From Ophioceras dolichostomum (Eukaryota; Ascomycota; Sordariomycetes; Magnaporthales; Ophioceraceae), in assembly GCA_003049485.1 (NCBI GenBank), contig PYST01000009.1, positions 62,001 to 126,000 on the forward strand: a DNA stretch of 64,000 nucleotides, written 5' to 3'. The notes beneath the pieces were generated by a model that saw only the letters and a list, made by a program, of their open reading frames with translations, searched no databases and had not been told where the DNA came from. Below, in pieces: positions 13,086 to 24,640 of the stretch; position 1 is the stretch's first letter; each line of letters opens with the position of its first letter. Made by a program: the position numbers and the translations under genes.

Positions 13086-13400
13086 AGACCGGCATTCATG
13101 TTATGCTGCTCGTATCAGCCGGGATGGAAAAGCACACTGCAGCAGCTCTAGGGCACGCAATTGTGTGTGCAAAAGCAAAGATGCGTGCGCGAATGTACTG
13201 TGTATGGACGTCTAACTAGGTCTGCATGCGTGCGTGCATATAATATGTGTTTATGTGAGTGGGTAAGAGGCTGATATGTATGTATGTATGTGTGGAAACT
13301 CCAGGATAAGTAATGATGTGCAAGCTGCATAGGTAGGCTAGAGGTAGGTAGGCAGTCAGCATGTAGATAGTGCGGACTTGGGAACCAAACAAAAAGAAAG

Positions 13401-16400
13401 ATCCGACGCCATTCCCTAAAGAGAATCGCCTGCATCTGGCACCGGGCGTCAGTTCCGGCGAGGACTGGCTGGTCCATAGCTAACCTGTCTACCGTTTCAA
13501 TGGAGAACCAGAGATGAGTTGAAGTACACAGTACTTGCGTGCCTCTTGTAACTGATACCTCCAAGTCCAGGTCTCCCCGCCCCAGGCGCGGGGACCCATC
13601 CTCAATGTTGGCGGTATTCGGCAACGTGGGTCAGGGCGTCAACTTGTGATGACTATGAAGAACTATGGTGGGCATGAGCTTCGATCAGAGGGAGGCGGGA
13701 TGTGCCCATCTGGTTCTGTCAACTAGGGCTGACGACTGTCTGTCGAAGGAAAAAAAGAATCGTCAAAGGCGGAACCGGAGGTGTGATTGTGCTCATCCAC
13801 AACTCCACAGCAAAGTCGTGCTCAGTGATCAGCTTCAACCGCGAGTGGAGAGGAGAGGTATTCGGTGCCGAGTGGACGTGCAGATCGTCCCTCGAGAGGA
13901 CCAGGGCCCCTAGTGTCTTAATGCTCCTAGCTCATCCTCCCGCAGAACAAGCCTCTTGTGTCTCTCTTGGCAGAATTCAACAAAAAAGGAAAAGAAGGGC
14001 GACAAAGCCGAGCCAGAACAGAGGCTTGGCTGTATTGGCACCCAACAAATCTGCTGTGTGGGCCACTAGGCCAGTAGGCCATTAGGCCATTAGGCCGTCC
14101 GCATCGGAACGCCGATGATGCCCCGAGAATGAACTATCTCTCGGATTTCCAGAAACACCTCCTTCTTGGAGCTGGTATCGACGGCTGCTCCTCGGGCACA
14201 AGGCAATAGAAGCCGGGGAGGTCGGACGCTTGACCATCGAGTCTAGAAGGCTGCTCAATCACCCTCGACCACGGGGAGGAGATGAGGTGAAGAGAATGCA
14301 TGAGTATGATGGGCAAGTCGCCGATATGGAGGGCAAGACCGGAGGGCAAAAGACTTCCGTCTGTCACAGTTGCTTCCACACTCTCCTGCCTCCTTTAATA
14401 TGGGACGCGGGACATGGTTTGATGCTTAGCGTCGCCGGGATGGAGGGTATACCAGCAGCAAATACTCAGAAACCATGCATGCATGTTGTCTCTTATCCGG
14501 CACACTTGGTCAAGAATTATTGGCGAGAAAGCTGGAAAAGAAGCGAGAACTGCAACATCAAGTTGCTGCAGGAGGTGGAAAGCACCGAGGTTGGCAGAAC
14601 TTGGGGATGGCCGGCTGGAGGTGGAGGGGCTCAGAGTTGACAGGGAGAGAGGGTGTCAATGTGAAAGCCCACAGCCTGCATATGCCAGCTGCAACTTGAG
14701 TGACTGCTGCTGCTGGTCCAAGGACTGCAAGCACTGCAGCAAGCTAGCTGCTGGAGGCACCACCGATGGCCGAAAGCGCTCCCATACATATCTGCCATGT
14801 CGCCTCGCAGGTAATCGCAGGCAAACACAGGCAAAGTCCCCCCCAGTTTTCTACCAATCGTAGGACCAAGGACTGGACAGGGATGGTGGCGGAATCGGCA
14901 GGGAAAAGAGCAGTGGCTGGCTGGTTCCAATGGGATTCCAATTGGATTCCAATGGCTCGCCGAGAGCCGCCCCATTCACTCTCAACCGAATGGCGGCAAG
15001 GCCTGGTTGATCTTTCCCGTCTGCCCAACTGCAGTGAGCGGGGATCGTTGGCATTGACTGCCATACTGAGTAGTGCATGAAATGATGGCAGATGCGGAAA
15101 GGAGGGGAGGGTGGCGGAAGACGAGCGAGGGGAACGAGGAGACGAGGGGGCGAGGGGACGAGAGACGCGGGATGAGGGACGAGGGACGAGAAGACACTTG
15201 TGGAAGGCACCCGGGTGGCCGTGTCTGTCGTCGTGTGACGGTGCGATCAGCATGCGCTAGCGTGCTTGCAGGGTCGCCGTTCTCGCCAGTTTATACACCG
15301 GCAGCCGAGAGGAGAGCGGTCGGGGAGCTCAGTGGCAATGCCACCACTTGCCCTCCCTCCTTCCTTGCTTTCTTACTCCTCTCATGTCCAGCGCTCAGCA
15401 GGAGGGGGTATTGGCAGCCGGGTGGCAGTATCCCGAAGCCCTGCGAATGCATATCTGCAAGGTCCGCCTGAGGTCTTGGCGGGCGAAGAAGGCTCCGAAG
15501 ACCGAAGACCCTGAGTAGAAGAATGTGGGTCGTCGATCAACGACCGCCCTTCGTGCGCTCCGTAGCTGGGACCTTGGGATGGTGCCAGTGAGGTGACAAA
15601 ACTGTCAGTATGTACCTACTCCGTGACCACTAGGACTTGGCTCTTTTGACGGGCTGACGGGAAAATAGGACGACAGGGATCTGCGCAGCTGAGAGACGAC
15701 TGCTGGACCGGGCGCAGATAGACTGGAATCGCCTGCCATATCCGGTCAAAATTGTCTTCCCAGCGAGTTCTTGGCGCTGCACACCGCAGGCCTGTGAAGT
15801 GTCGCTCGGCGGGCGAGCAAGGGAAGAGGGGAGGGGGAGGAGGGGAGGAGGGGAGGAGGGCCGAGGAGAGGATGGAGGAGGCGAGCTGCCAGCGTGCAAT
15901 GCGGGCCTTTCGGACTCGCCACTAGTGGAGAGCAGGTTGGTTGCCGCTTGTTCCTGAGACCGGTGAGTCTGTTATACACGGCGCTTCATAACTGCTCCGT
16001 GGAGTTAGACGTACATGTGCGGCCGTCTTGTAATCTCCAGCGTTCCCGCTTGTTCGTCAGCAGCTAGCTAGGTAGTCTCTTCGACGGCATGTGTTCCTCC
16101 GTCTGTCTGACTTCGCAAAAACTTCGGACAACCCCTTGTCAAGATCAGAGAGCGCCGACAGTCGGACGAAAAGGGCGGCAGGGAGTGGAGAGATAGTCGG
16201 TGTAGATTCGCCGCTGCCGTGCCTCGCCGTCCCATGCTGGGTGTCGTCTTTCTAGGGGTAGGCTGCGGTGACTGTGGACATACAAGGCTAGACTATGAAC
16301 TAGCGTGACCAGTAGTTAAGTATTGGCTTGTTCGAGAACCTCTATTGTGATTGATTTAGGCGGATTTGTCCGAATCCTCCCTTCCCTCTGGTTGGCCGTA

Positions 16401-19400
16401 AGAGGATGATGGGGGCACATATCTACCAGGGAATGCGGTGCTGGCGAGAATGAGTTTGGGGAAGGGTACGGACACCGCTGCATGAGTAACGGTGTCTGAT
16501 CACACGTACTCCGTGCAGCTGGCGAGAATCCTCGGCTGGCTGTGTGTACTTACCTTGTACCTATGGTACTTCGTACTTTGGGTTGCTTGCAAGGTGGCCG
16601 GGGTTTTGATGCCAGCCAGCTCGATAGTCAGTCAGAAGTTGAGAAGACCGAGTAGGGAGAGGGGGTATGATAGGGGCAGTATGGAATGCCTCCTCGCGAC
16701 TCTACCTGGCACTCATGTACCGCCTCAAGGTGCCGACTTGCCTCCTGCTGGCTGCTAGTCGCTTGAAAGGGCCCAAAGCGGAGGCGCCGGTTGGCCTACG
16801 AGATTGGCCGCAGGACTGGCCGCGTGCTGGCCACCACCACCCGCCGTCCCTGGAGCCCAGCTGCTGGCCGCTGTGGATCATGGTTGAATCCTGCTTCTGG
16901 GAGCTTCTCTCCTTGGCTCCTAGGGTGTGCCGATGAATACCAGATTGTTCATCCCTGTCTGGCGGCTGGCTGGTGTGCGTGCGTGTGCGTGTGCGTGCGT
17001 ATGTGACGGAACGCACATGTTGCAGAAAGCTGAAGACCGCAAAACTTCATGAGGTCCGCTCTCGGTCCTTGATCCATCCGTTGGAGGCTTGGAGGCGGAA
17101 AGTGTTAAATATGGAATGGCAAAGAGTTTTGGTCTATCAGTATCAATATCCAGGTCAGTTGTGCGTGCGCGTTGGGTCAGAGCAGGTGTCTGTTGGCGTT
17201 GGAGTCGAACGATCGTGTAGATTAATTGGGAGTTGAGTGGTGAGGAGAGTAAGCTCAGGGTAGCTGCAGCGGGTGGGGCGGACGGAGAGCCGGAGAAGCT
17301 GGCAGGCTGCGGGCCCAGCCGATGGTGGAATGTAGATGACCGGGCATTGACCACCCTAGAACCAGTTGAACCAGCGCCAGCCAGAGCCAGATCGCCGACC
17401 TGGCCCAGCCTTGCTGCCGGGAATGAGAAATGAGAACCAAGGATAGAGGATACCAAAGTACCGACTCAAAGGAAACTGGACGTTTGTTGAGAAATCCATG
17501 GCCGGGATCTCGGGCTTCCTTGCCGGAGGACGGGCGCGAATAGGAGACACCGAGATGCGTGGTACGTTGTTCAACCATTGATGTTGAACAGCGGAAATGC
17601 TGGATGGGAGGCAAAGGGGCAAAGAGGCGAACAAATTCGAAGAGCGGCGAGAGGGATTCATGTCGTCGTGTGGTGAGGTGCAGGTGCATTCTCTCATGCA
17701 CCGGCCATCCCTGACTGACAAGGATTAGGGGTTGATATTTTCATTTCTTGCCATGTTGGGAGCCAGCCGCAGCAGTGTGTCTGTTGGAGGAAGAGAGCCC
17801 GAAGATGTCGGTGAGATCAACGAAATCTACGAGGTAAGCCAGCCACTCGTCTTGGCTGTCCTCTTTTTTTTTTTTTTTTTTTTTCTTCCCTCCTTCCCCT
17901 CTCTCTCCTTCCCCTTCTGCCGATTCCGTATCACTATTTCCTTCTCTTTCCCCCCTCCATTCTTCCTTCCTCCCTGTTCACCGGAAGTCGCAATAGGATA
18001 TCCGCCGGACATCCTGCGTGTGGGACGCATTTGTGAATCGGAAAGATCTATCTTTACACCCATCAAGGGCGGGGGCAGACGATGTGCCGCCGTGGATGCG
18101 CCGGAAGTTCCTCCAGCTGAATAGGTGGATATGTGCCCAGCAACCTATGCCAACACGGCCTGCCGTCCTTTCGGCCTGTCTCTCGTTCGGGCTTTGGCGA
18201 GTTGGTGATCGTGGCCACCAACGGCTTGTCCGGAGATATTTCGTTTGTGTTTGGTTTATGCTTTCTATGAGAGGAATTTTTCAAGGAAAAAGAGTACCTA
18301 CCTACCTACCTGCCTGCTTAGCCTACCGTGCTATAGCTCTTTTCACGTATCGTCACCCTGCATCAACACACAGAGACTGCCCGGCCCAACGCCACGGTTT
18401 GGTAGGCTCCGGTTTGGAGCTGCTGTGGACGGATGGACGCCGAGAGTGAAGACCAACCAGGACAAGCAGTCGAGGCCAAGGACAAGGCCAAGGAACACTT
18501 GACAAGGGAGGTGCTGAGGGACATGCTTAGCAGACGAAATCGGCCATGCGTGTGTGCATTGCTCCTTTTCTTCTTTTTCTCACCTGCACAACGCTGCACC
18601 TCAGCTGCTGGTCGCAGCCCCCAAACCACACCCACACAATGCAGTATGTATGCACAGATACCTCGTCCGCATGCCTTAGTCCGCATACCTTTTCAACCTA
18701 AGTGGTGAGCGTGCAGCGTGCATGGTATCATGGTATGTCCCCAGTCTTGCATCGTAGGTGGGAGGTAGCATGCACGGGTCTCTCTTCTCCCCTCTTCCCC
18801 TCACTCCTCCAGGTCAGCCAGCTAAAGAAAGGTGGTCGAAAAATCGAAAAGTGGTGCGATTTTCTAGGCTAACGACCTAGGTCGGCGGTATCTCATTCCG
18901 TAATGCAAACTACAAATCTCACTCTTTTTTTTGTGACTCGTCCTTTTGTCTCCCGAGCGAGCAAGAAAAGAATGAAAGAAGCGGCCAACCGGAAGATACC
19001 ACAGAGGAAAAGGGTGATCATTGAGAGGAGAGGAAGTAGACACGGGGTGTGGGCATGCGAAAGGGGTTGGTGGGCGGGACGAGTCTCCTCCTTTGCTGGT
19101 TTCTGCCAATGAGCCCCCTCCCCCCATACGTCCGTCTCGAAAGTGTTGGGAGCAAAGAGAGATAACGCTGCAGCTCGTGAACATGAATAGAAACAAACCA
19201 GGGAATCTTCAAAACGCACATCCCCCTTATTTTTTAAAAATAGTGAAAAGTGGAAGGAAAAAGTGAAGGAGAGAAAAAGAGAACCATCCTGGCAGGTTGG
19301 GGAGGGGAGGTCTCGTCCGTCTCCGTTTTGTATAAGCCATAACATACCTGCCAGCCAGTCCCAAAACGAATATCCATCACGGGTATACCCCCATCGCCCC

Positions 19401-19777
19401 GAAGACTGATGAAGGAAGCCGTCACGAGCATGTCATATTAATGCTAGGTGCATTTTTCCCTGACAACAATGAGATAAAAGACCAATGAAAGGGAATGAAA
19501 AACGTGGGATGGGCGAGGGAGAGGGGTGATGGGGCAAGTCGGCTGACGAGGGAGACGAGGGATGGTCGCTCCGTCATTGGTTCTGGCAGGTAGGCAGGTA
19601 GGTGATATATGCCGCCTTGATGTGATGTTGCGTTGTTGCGTTGTTCAGCCTGCCTGGTTGGCTAAAGGTAGGGGTCCTTAGGGAGGTACCTTGGGTAGGT
19701 ATCTGGGGGAGGTAGGTACCTACGTAAGTACCTATCTAGCAGGAAGTACACCCGAGGTGGGAGTTCCGGCTCGCCAC
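13401..19777. other. Gene-free region, remainder of the 12.3 kb convergent gap
   Basis: No coding region recognised. Visible structure is low-complexity: AGGCCATT-type 8-bp repeats at about 14068-14096, GATTCCAATG repeats at about 14930-14955, G-rich GGGAGGA runs at about 15825-15865, a TG/CG dinucleotide stretch at 16972-17003, a 21-nt T run at 17864-17884 and CCTA repeats at 18298-18315. The last 100 bp before the dioxygenase stop are a dense TAGGTACC cluster. Confidence 0.55.
17864..17884 (+). repeat. Poly-T run (21 nt)
   Basis: Uninterrupted run of 21 T, followed by a CT-rich tract to about 17965. It could be a retroposed poly(A) remnant on the minus strand, but no target-site duplication or element body was recognised. 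Confidence 0.9.
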
Positions 19778-21282
19778 CTAGTTGGGGTTGTGGCGAAGTG
19801 GGAAGTACTTCTCGCTCTTAGGCTCCAGGTTCCAGGACTCCGGGCCATGCTCCGCAAAGGCCTTGTCCCATGCGCCCTGGAGCTCGTGGGGCAGGGTCCA
19901 GCCGAGGCGAGAGCTGCGGCAGCGCATGCGCACGAGGTGGCGCTTGTGGACCCCGTCGGCGTCGTCGCTGTTGGTGAAAGCGTCGCGGCGGTGAAGCACG
20001 GCCAGGTTGTTGATGAAGTGCATGTCGCCGGGGGCCGTCTTAATGTGCAGCTCCAGGGCGGAGGCGATGGCTTCGACAGCCTCGAGAGCCTCGAACTGCT
20101 TCGGCGTCACCGTGCGCAGGCCGCGGGGCCGCGGGTGGGCAGGGCTGCCCAGCAGCGGGGTGCGACCAAAGTTGACGATGAGGCGGCCGTCCTCGTGGAA
20201 GATCACGGGGCGGTTCTCAACGCGCGGGATGGCGAAGGGGAAGGCAGGCTCCGCAAGGACCGCCACAAGGTCGGGGCGAATGGATGCAAGGATGTTGTAG
20301 ATGGCGTAGCAGGACGCGATGATGCAGTCGCCGCCCTGCGAAGCCTGGCCGCGGGTGAGCCAGCCGATGACATCTCCCTCCTCCTCATTGTGGAACGTCT
20401 GTAGCAGAAGGAGGTGGTCGACCTGTCAGTGGGAAATTTATACAAGGTGACTGACGTGTTGAAGGTGCAAGTCGGGAGATGGTGGAGATGATGGAGGCGA
20501 GGACTTACGATTGCCTTGTTCGAATGACGGTGGTGCTCCTTGGCCACCTTGCTGTTCTGATTCTCGACAATGTGGACTGTGCGATGCGAAGAAAGCAGAG
20601 GTAGGTGAAGAAAATGGGCGTCAGTCACAAAAAATAGAACGCAAGGCCTGGCTGGAAAGGATGGCTGGGTCAGAACTCAATGCTCACCGAGGATGTTGCC
20701 CTTGGAGTCCTGGCGGCTGCGCTGGTCCGCGACGTAGGACTGCACCCCAAGGTAGACGAGGGTGAGGTCCTCGACCGAATACTTGGAGACGTCGACGCCG
20801 CGAATGAGGCCGAAGCCCTTGCCGTTGTGAATGTCCTCCGACACCTTATCGAGGACGGGGCCTAGACCGGGCAGCGGGAACGTGTCCCGGCTGACCTTGT
20901 TTCCGCCAAGGCCCAGGGCTGTTGTTGGATGCATGCGGGTAGGACAAAGAGAGAAAGGAGTCGCCTAGTTAGAGAGCAGAATACAAGAAGACCCGAAGGA
21001 TCAGAATCACACGAGGAACTCGAAAGTGCGATCAAAATTGACACCCATAAAAAGAGACTTACACTTGAAGTGCTTGACGGCCTCGTCGAGCTCGGCCAGG
21101 TTGGCCTCGGTCAGCTGGTAGACGTACTGGCTCTGGTCGGCGAAGTCCGCGCCGGCCCAGGCGAGCTTGCTGTCCAGGGCAGCCGGGAAGCCGGCCGGGA
21201 GGGAAGCGTTCTCTCCGGCCGCATTCACAGCGGCGATGCCAGGAAAGACGGCCGACTGGTTGACTTGGATCGAGCTCATCAT
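19778..21282 (-). CDS. TauD-like Fe(II)/2-oxoglutarate-dependent dioxygenase
   Basis: Predicted 379-residue soluble non-haem iron oxygenase that couples 2-oxoglutarate decarboxylation to hydroxylation of an unknown small molecule. Exons on the minus strand: 21282-21063, 20918-20688, 20576-20509, 20398-19778. The start is the first in-frame ATG of MMSSIQVNQ. The last exon is taken from the pyrimidine-rich CTACAG acceptor, giving SNKAI-TFHNEEEGDVIGWL; an alternative acceptor 24 nt upstream would insert VDHLLLLQ. Fungal members have SNK..FHTDT..GD here, so H176 and E178 are the likely first two iron ligands, an HxE instead of the commoner HxD. The distal ligand is H309 in INNLAVLHRRDAF, and 2-oxoglutarate is probably held by Arg in KRHLVRMR (R326/R330). 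The GG of ASQGGDCIIASCYAIYN is also typical. No signal peptide, so probably cytosolic. Family firm, substrate unknown. Confidence 0.88.
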
Positions 21283-22238
21283 CTTGGCGGTTGAGCTTGG
21301 GTTTGATCCCGGTACTGGGAAGAGGGGGCAAGGGCAAGGTAGGTAAAGACTGTCTTGGGGCGGCAAGAGCTGATCTTGCCAAGCGTGCGTGTTAGGTAAT
21401 TCAGCGAGAGCGTGATGTGCGAAGCGCGAATAATTTTTGTTCTTGCGTGTACTTGAGCTGAGAGCGTAAATGCCGGTGTTGATCTATGAAACACGGGTTG
21501 TATGTGTGATAAAAGGCTGGTAGAGACTGACTAGGAGGCGAGTGAGTGTGTGAACGATGAAGATTGTGTCGAACCGGGGAGAAGAACAGAGGGCGGAAGA
21601 GGAGAAGATTTAAAAAGAAGACCGGAGAGGGGAGGGACCGAAAAGGGAGGAACAGACATAAAAGGGAGACCTCCTGAGACCCGGGCAGGAAAGATCGATT
21701 GGGCAGTGTGCAGGGAGGAAGGTGTTGTTTTGCTTGATGCGATGCTGGGATGGCGGGATGCAAGCCACTCGCGTGCCCTTGTATATGATTTGCTCCTGTC
21801 ACTTCTGCCACTCCTGCAGCTACGACTTCTGCTATGAAGCATTGGCGGTCCTTCTCGCCTCAGTGGAGGATGTAGTCGTGAATTCCACCATCGCAGATCA
21901 TCGCACAAGATTCAACAGATAGACACGGGAGGATATGACGAGATATCGATGTAATAGAAAGGCACCGGCCGAAACCAACGGAGTCATGCTAATGCCCGCT
22001 TTTCATCGAATGATGTGATGCCAGGGGCAGCAGTGTTGTACTCAAATGGAAGGAGGGATGAGGGATGAGAGACTTGAGGGGTTCTTACAGCGTCTGCTCC
22101 CTAGATCGGGAGGTCGCGAGGTTGGATGCCGGGGAAACTGCGTCGGTCACACGCCCGGCTGCGTCCCGTCTTCGCTACCTGGACTAGAAGCGGGAAGCCA
22201 CGAGCAGACCAGCCAGCAGACCAGCAGGGGTGCGGATG

Positions 22239-22273
22239 TCGTGACGTTGTGACGTCGTGATATCGTGATATCA
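22239..22273. promoter_or_regulatory. TGACGT/GATATC repeat cluster upstream of the dioxygenase
   Basis: Contains GTCGTGACGTT, GTGACGTCGTGATATC and a second GTGATATC in 35 bp, including a TGACGTC core (ATF/CREB-type site). It lies about 960 bp upstream of the dioxygenase ATG. A regulatory function is inferred only from motif and position. Confidence 0.35.
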
Positions 22274-23050
22274 GGCTATCGACGATGTCGTAGAATCTCG
22301 ATCAACTCCGGTCCGCTAGGTCCTTCCGGCGATGGCAGTTTTGGTGGTGGTAATCGAGAGTCTGGGCCTGGTGATCGAGGCGTTGGTCACTTCCACGGCG
22401 TACACGGGGTAGTGGCGATGCGGCGGACTGGTTCGGGGAAGGAGGAGCGCCGGAGTCTGCTTTCATGGTGGGAAAACCGGACCTTGCACATCGCAGAAGG
22501 GAAGTAAGATGAGAAAGAAACGGGAGAAGTGGTGAGTGGAATACGGCAGCGGCAGCAGCAGTTGCAGAAGCAGTATGGGAGTCAGGACGGCTCCGGGCCC
22601 AGTTTTCGGCTTCAGCTTAAGCGACAGACAGATACAGCTACAGCTTCAAGTGCTCGCCTTTTCTCTTTCCCTCCCTTTCCCTGAGCCCTTAAGCCTGCCG
22701 CCAACGGTCTTGTCGCTCCCAGTCCGGAATGGATGCCTGCTAGCTTGGGCTCGTGTCCGGCCTCGACAACCAACGACGACCAGCCAACAATGGGCAGTAG
22801 GTACCAGGTACCTCGAGTCAACGGGTCAGAACGCAAGCGTACGGGATTTTGCCCTGTTGGGGGGCGAAGAAGAGGGCGGGAAGGTAGCAGGCGGTAACGC
22901 CGAGCAGAAGCAGAGGCAGACGCAAGCAGAGGCCAGAAGCACCGTCGCATGTCCAATAGGACGGAAGGACGGCGACAGAGAGTGTGCGATAACAGGAAGT
23001 GACGAGACGTGACGGGGAAGCAAGAGTTGCAGAGAGAGGTGCAGAGCAAC

Positions 23051-23100
23051 AACGCAGAGCAACGCAGAGCAACGCAGAGCAACGCAGAGCAACGCAGAGC
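23051..23100. repeat. Five perfect tandem copies of a 10-bp unit
   Basis: AACGCAGAGC is repeated five times without a mismatch, flanked by partial copies (GCAGAGCAAC before, AACG after). The perfect identity suggests recent expansion. Open frames through it encode repetitive Ala/Leu/Cys peptides and are not credible genes. Confidence 0.95.
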
Positions 23101-24248
23101 AACGGCCACAAACAGCGAGAGAATGGGTGATGGTTGCAACCACTTCTTTGACTTCTTGGCCGGTTTCCCGGGGCCGGGCCCGCTTTTGATGTCGCTGTCC
23201 TGTGTGCCAGCTCTCTCCTGGCCGGCCGGAAGACGGTCGAGGTCGACGGAAGATGGCGTATGGGTGGCGGGAGAGGGAGTCTAGACGAGAGATCCCGATC
23301 GGCCGCCGGAGACGGACAGACGCGGTGCTACACGAGGTATGTGTAGGTAGGTATCTACCTAGCTGTAGGTAGGAGAAGGAGGGTGGGAGATATAGAAAGA
23401 ATATGGTGTTGTGGCAGGTGACAGATGATTGGTGAGATGTAGCATGTGGAGGCAGATTGGGAGATTTAGGTAGTAGGTACCGTAGGTGGGCGCTCGGTAA
23501 GCGGCAGGCTGGTCGTGCTTGTTTGCCACTCCACCCAACCCCGGTGCTCGGAGAAAAAGAAAAAAAGGAATGTGTTTGACGAGGCTATTGCTCGCCAAGA
23601 AAGGAACAGAGCCGAGCCTATCTCATATACCGAGCTCAAAAAGGACCTGGAGACCGGCTGAGCTCGAACACCGAGAGGATAAGCAATGTGCCCTCAAGGA
23701 GCAGGACTAGCAATGAGCGAAGGGCCTAGACCGGGAGCAGGAGCAGGAGCGGCAGGCCAGCATGGGGGTGTCCAGTCCATTTTGTATAATCTTTGCGCTC
23801 ATCCACACTTCGGTGTATGTATAGAGAATAGGCGAAGGGGGGGGAGGTCGGGGGACTTCTGGGGGCGCCCCGGAGAAGGGGACTAACCGGGAGTCAGCTT
23901 CCAGAGCCCCGTATCCATTCTACCTACCTACCTTGTAGACAGCAGCGGTGGTGGTGGAGAACGTCTCTCGTCAACTGTCAATATTCAAATTCCTCGCATC
24001 GATCTGGGCAGAACGCGGAATGCAAAGCGGAACGCAAGCGAACTGCAAGGTTTCCAATACACATGCATCCTAACATACTATCCAAGCCTGTCCCCGTCCC
24101 GCTTCCGGTTGAGTGCATGCTTGTACCCCTCTCGCGTCGGCTGGTCGACGGTTCTGGGCCTTACTGGGGACGTGCGTAGTTGGTATGTATAATGCACTAC
24201 TAATATTGCTGTGTACTAACGTCCTACAGGGGGAGAGAAAAGAGAATA

Positions 24249-24272
24249 GAGAGAGAGAGAGAGAGAGAGAGA
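24249..24272. repeat. GA dinucleotide microsatellite (12 units)
   Basis: Uninterrupted GA repeat in a purine-rich stretch of intergenic DNA. Confidence 0.95.
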
Positions 24273-24603
24273 ACAAGAAGAGGGGAAGACCATAATACCA
24301 ACGCTGCGGCGTGGCAGCGTAGCAGTGTACGTAGTAGCAGCGTGGAACCACCAGTCAGTCGGAACCCAGTCCGATGGAATGGAGGAATGGACTGGGCTTG
24401 TCTTGCGTCTTCTGGTGTCGTGCTGCGCTGATCCTCCCGGGACGTCCGCGGTGGAGGGAAACCAAAGATGATAGCCTGCACTCTCCCTGCACACTCCCTG
24501 CACCTTGCAGGCTGCAATATAGAGTGCTTATATCCCTGTAAACATTTGAGAAGAAAGAGCCTAAAAAAAGATATATCGAGACAGATGGGGAGCGTCAAGA
24601 CGA

Positions 24604-24640
24604 GGGAGGGGGAGGGGGAGGGGACGGAGAGGGGAGGGGA
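24604..24640 (+). other. Potential G-quadruplex tract
   Basis: GGGAGGGGGAGGGGGAGGGG (24604-24623) has four G-runs of three to five separated by single A, followed by further GGGG runs. This meets the usual G3+N1-7 pattern. Formation in the cell is not shown. Confidence 0.6.

Larger units (their letters stand above)
9001..13400. other. Gene-free region rich in CCTAGGTAGG-type words
   Basis: No coding region recognised. The region is crowded with CCTA/TAGG words, including exact TACCTAGGTA palindromes at 9048-9057, 11045-11054 and 13019-13028 and near-copies around 9690, 9895, 10285, 10560, 11705, 12090 and 12915. It also holds the large trinucleotide array at 11215-11330 and a TGACG array at 13061-13085. 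I see no open frame with family motifs, no terminal repeats and no transposase or reverse-transcriptase motif. Confidence 0.6.

Noticed and set aside
20399..20422. Alternative 24-nt extension of the last dioxygenase exon (VDHLLLLQ)
   Set aside because: In frame, but it breaks the family spacing between SNK and the iron-binding His; the downstream CTACAG after a pyrimidine tract is the better acceptor.
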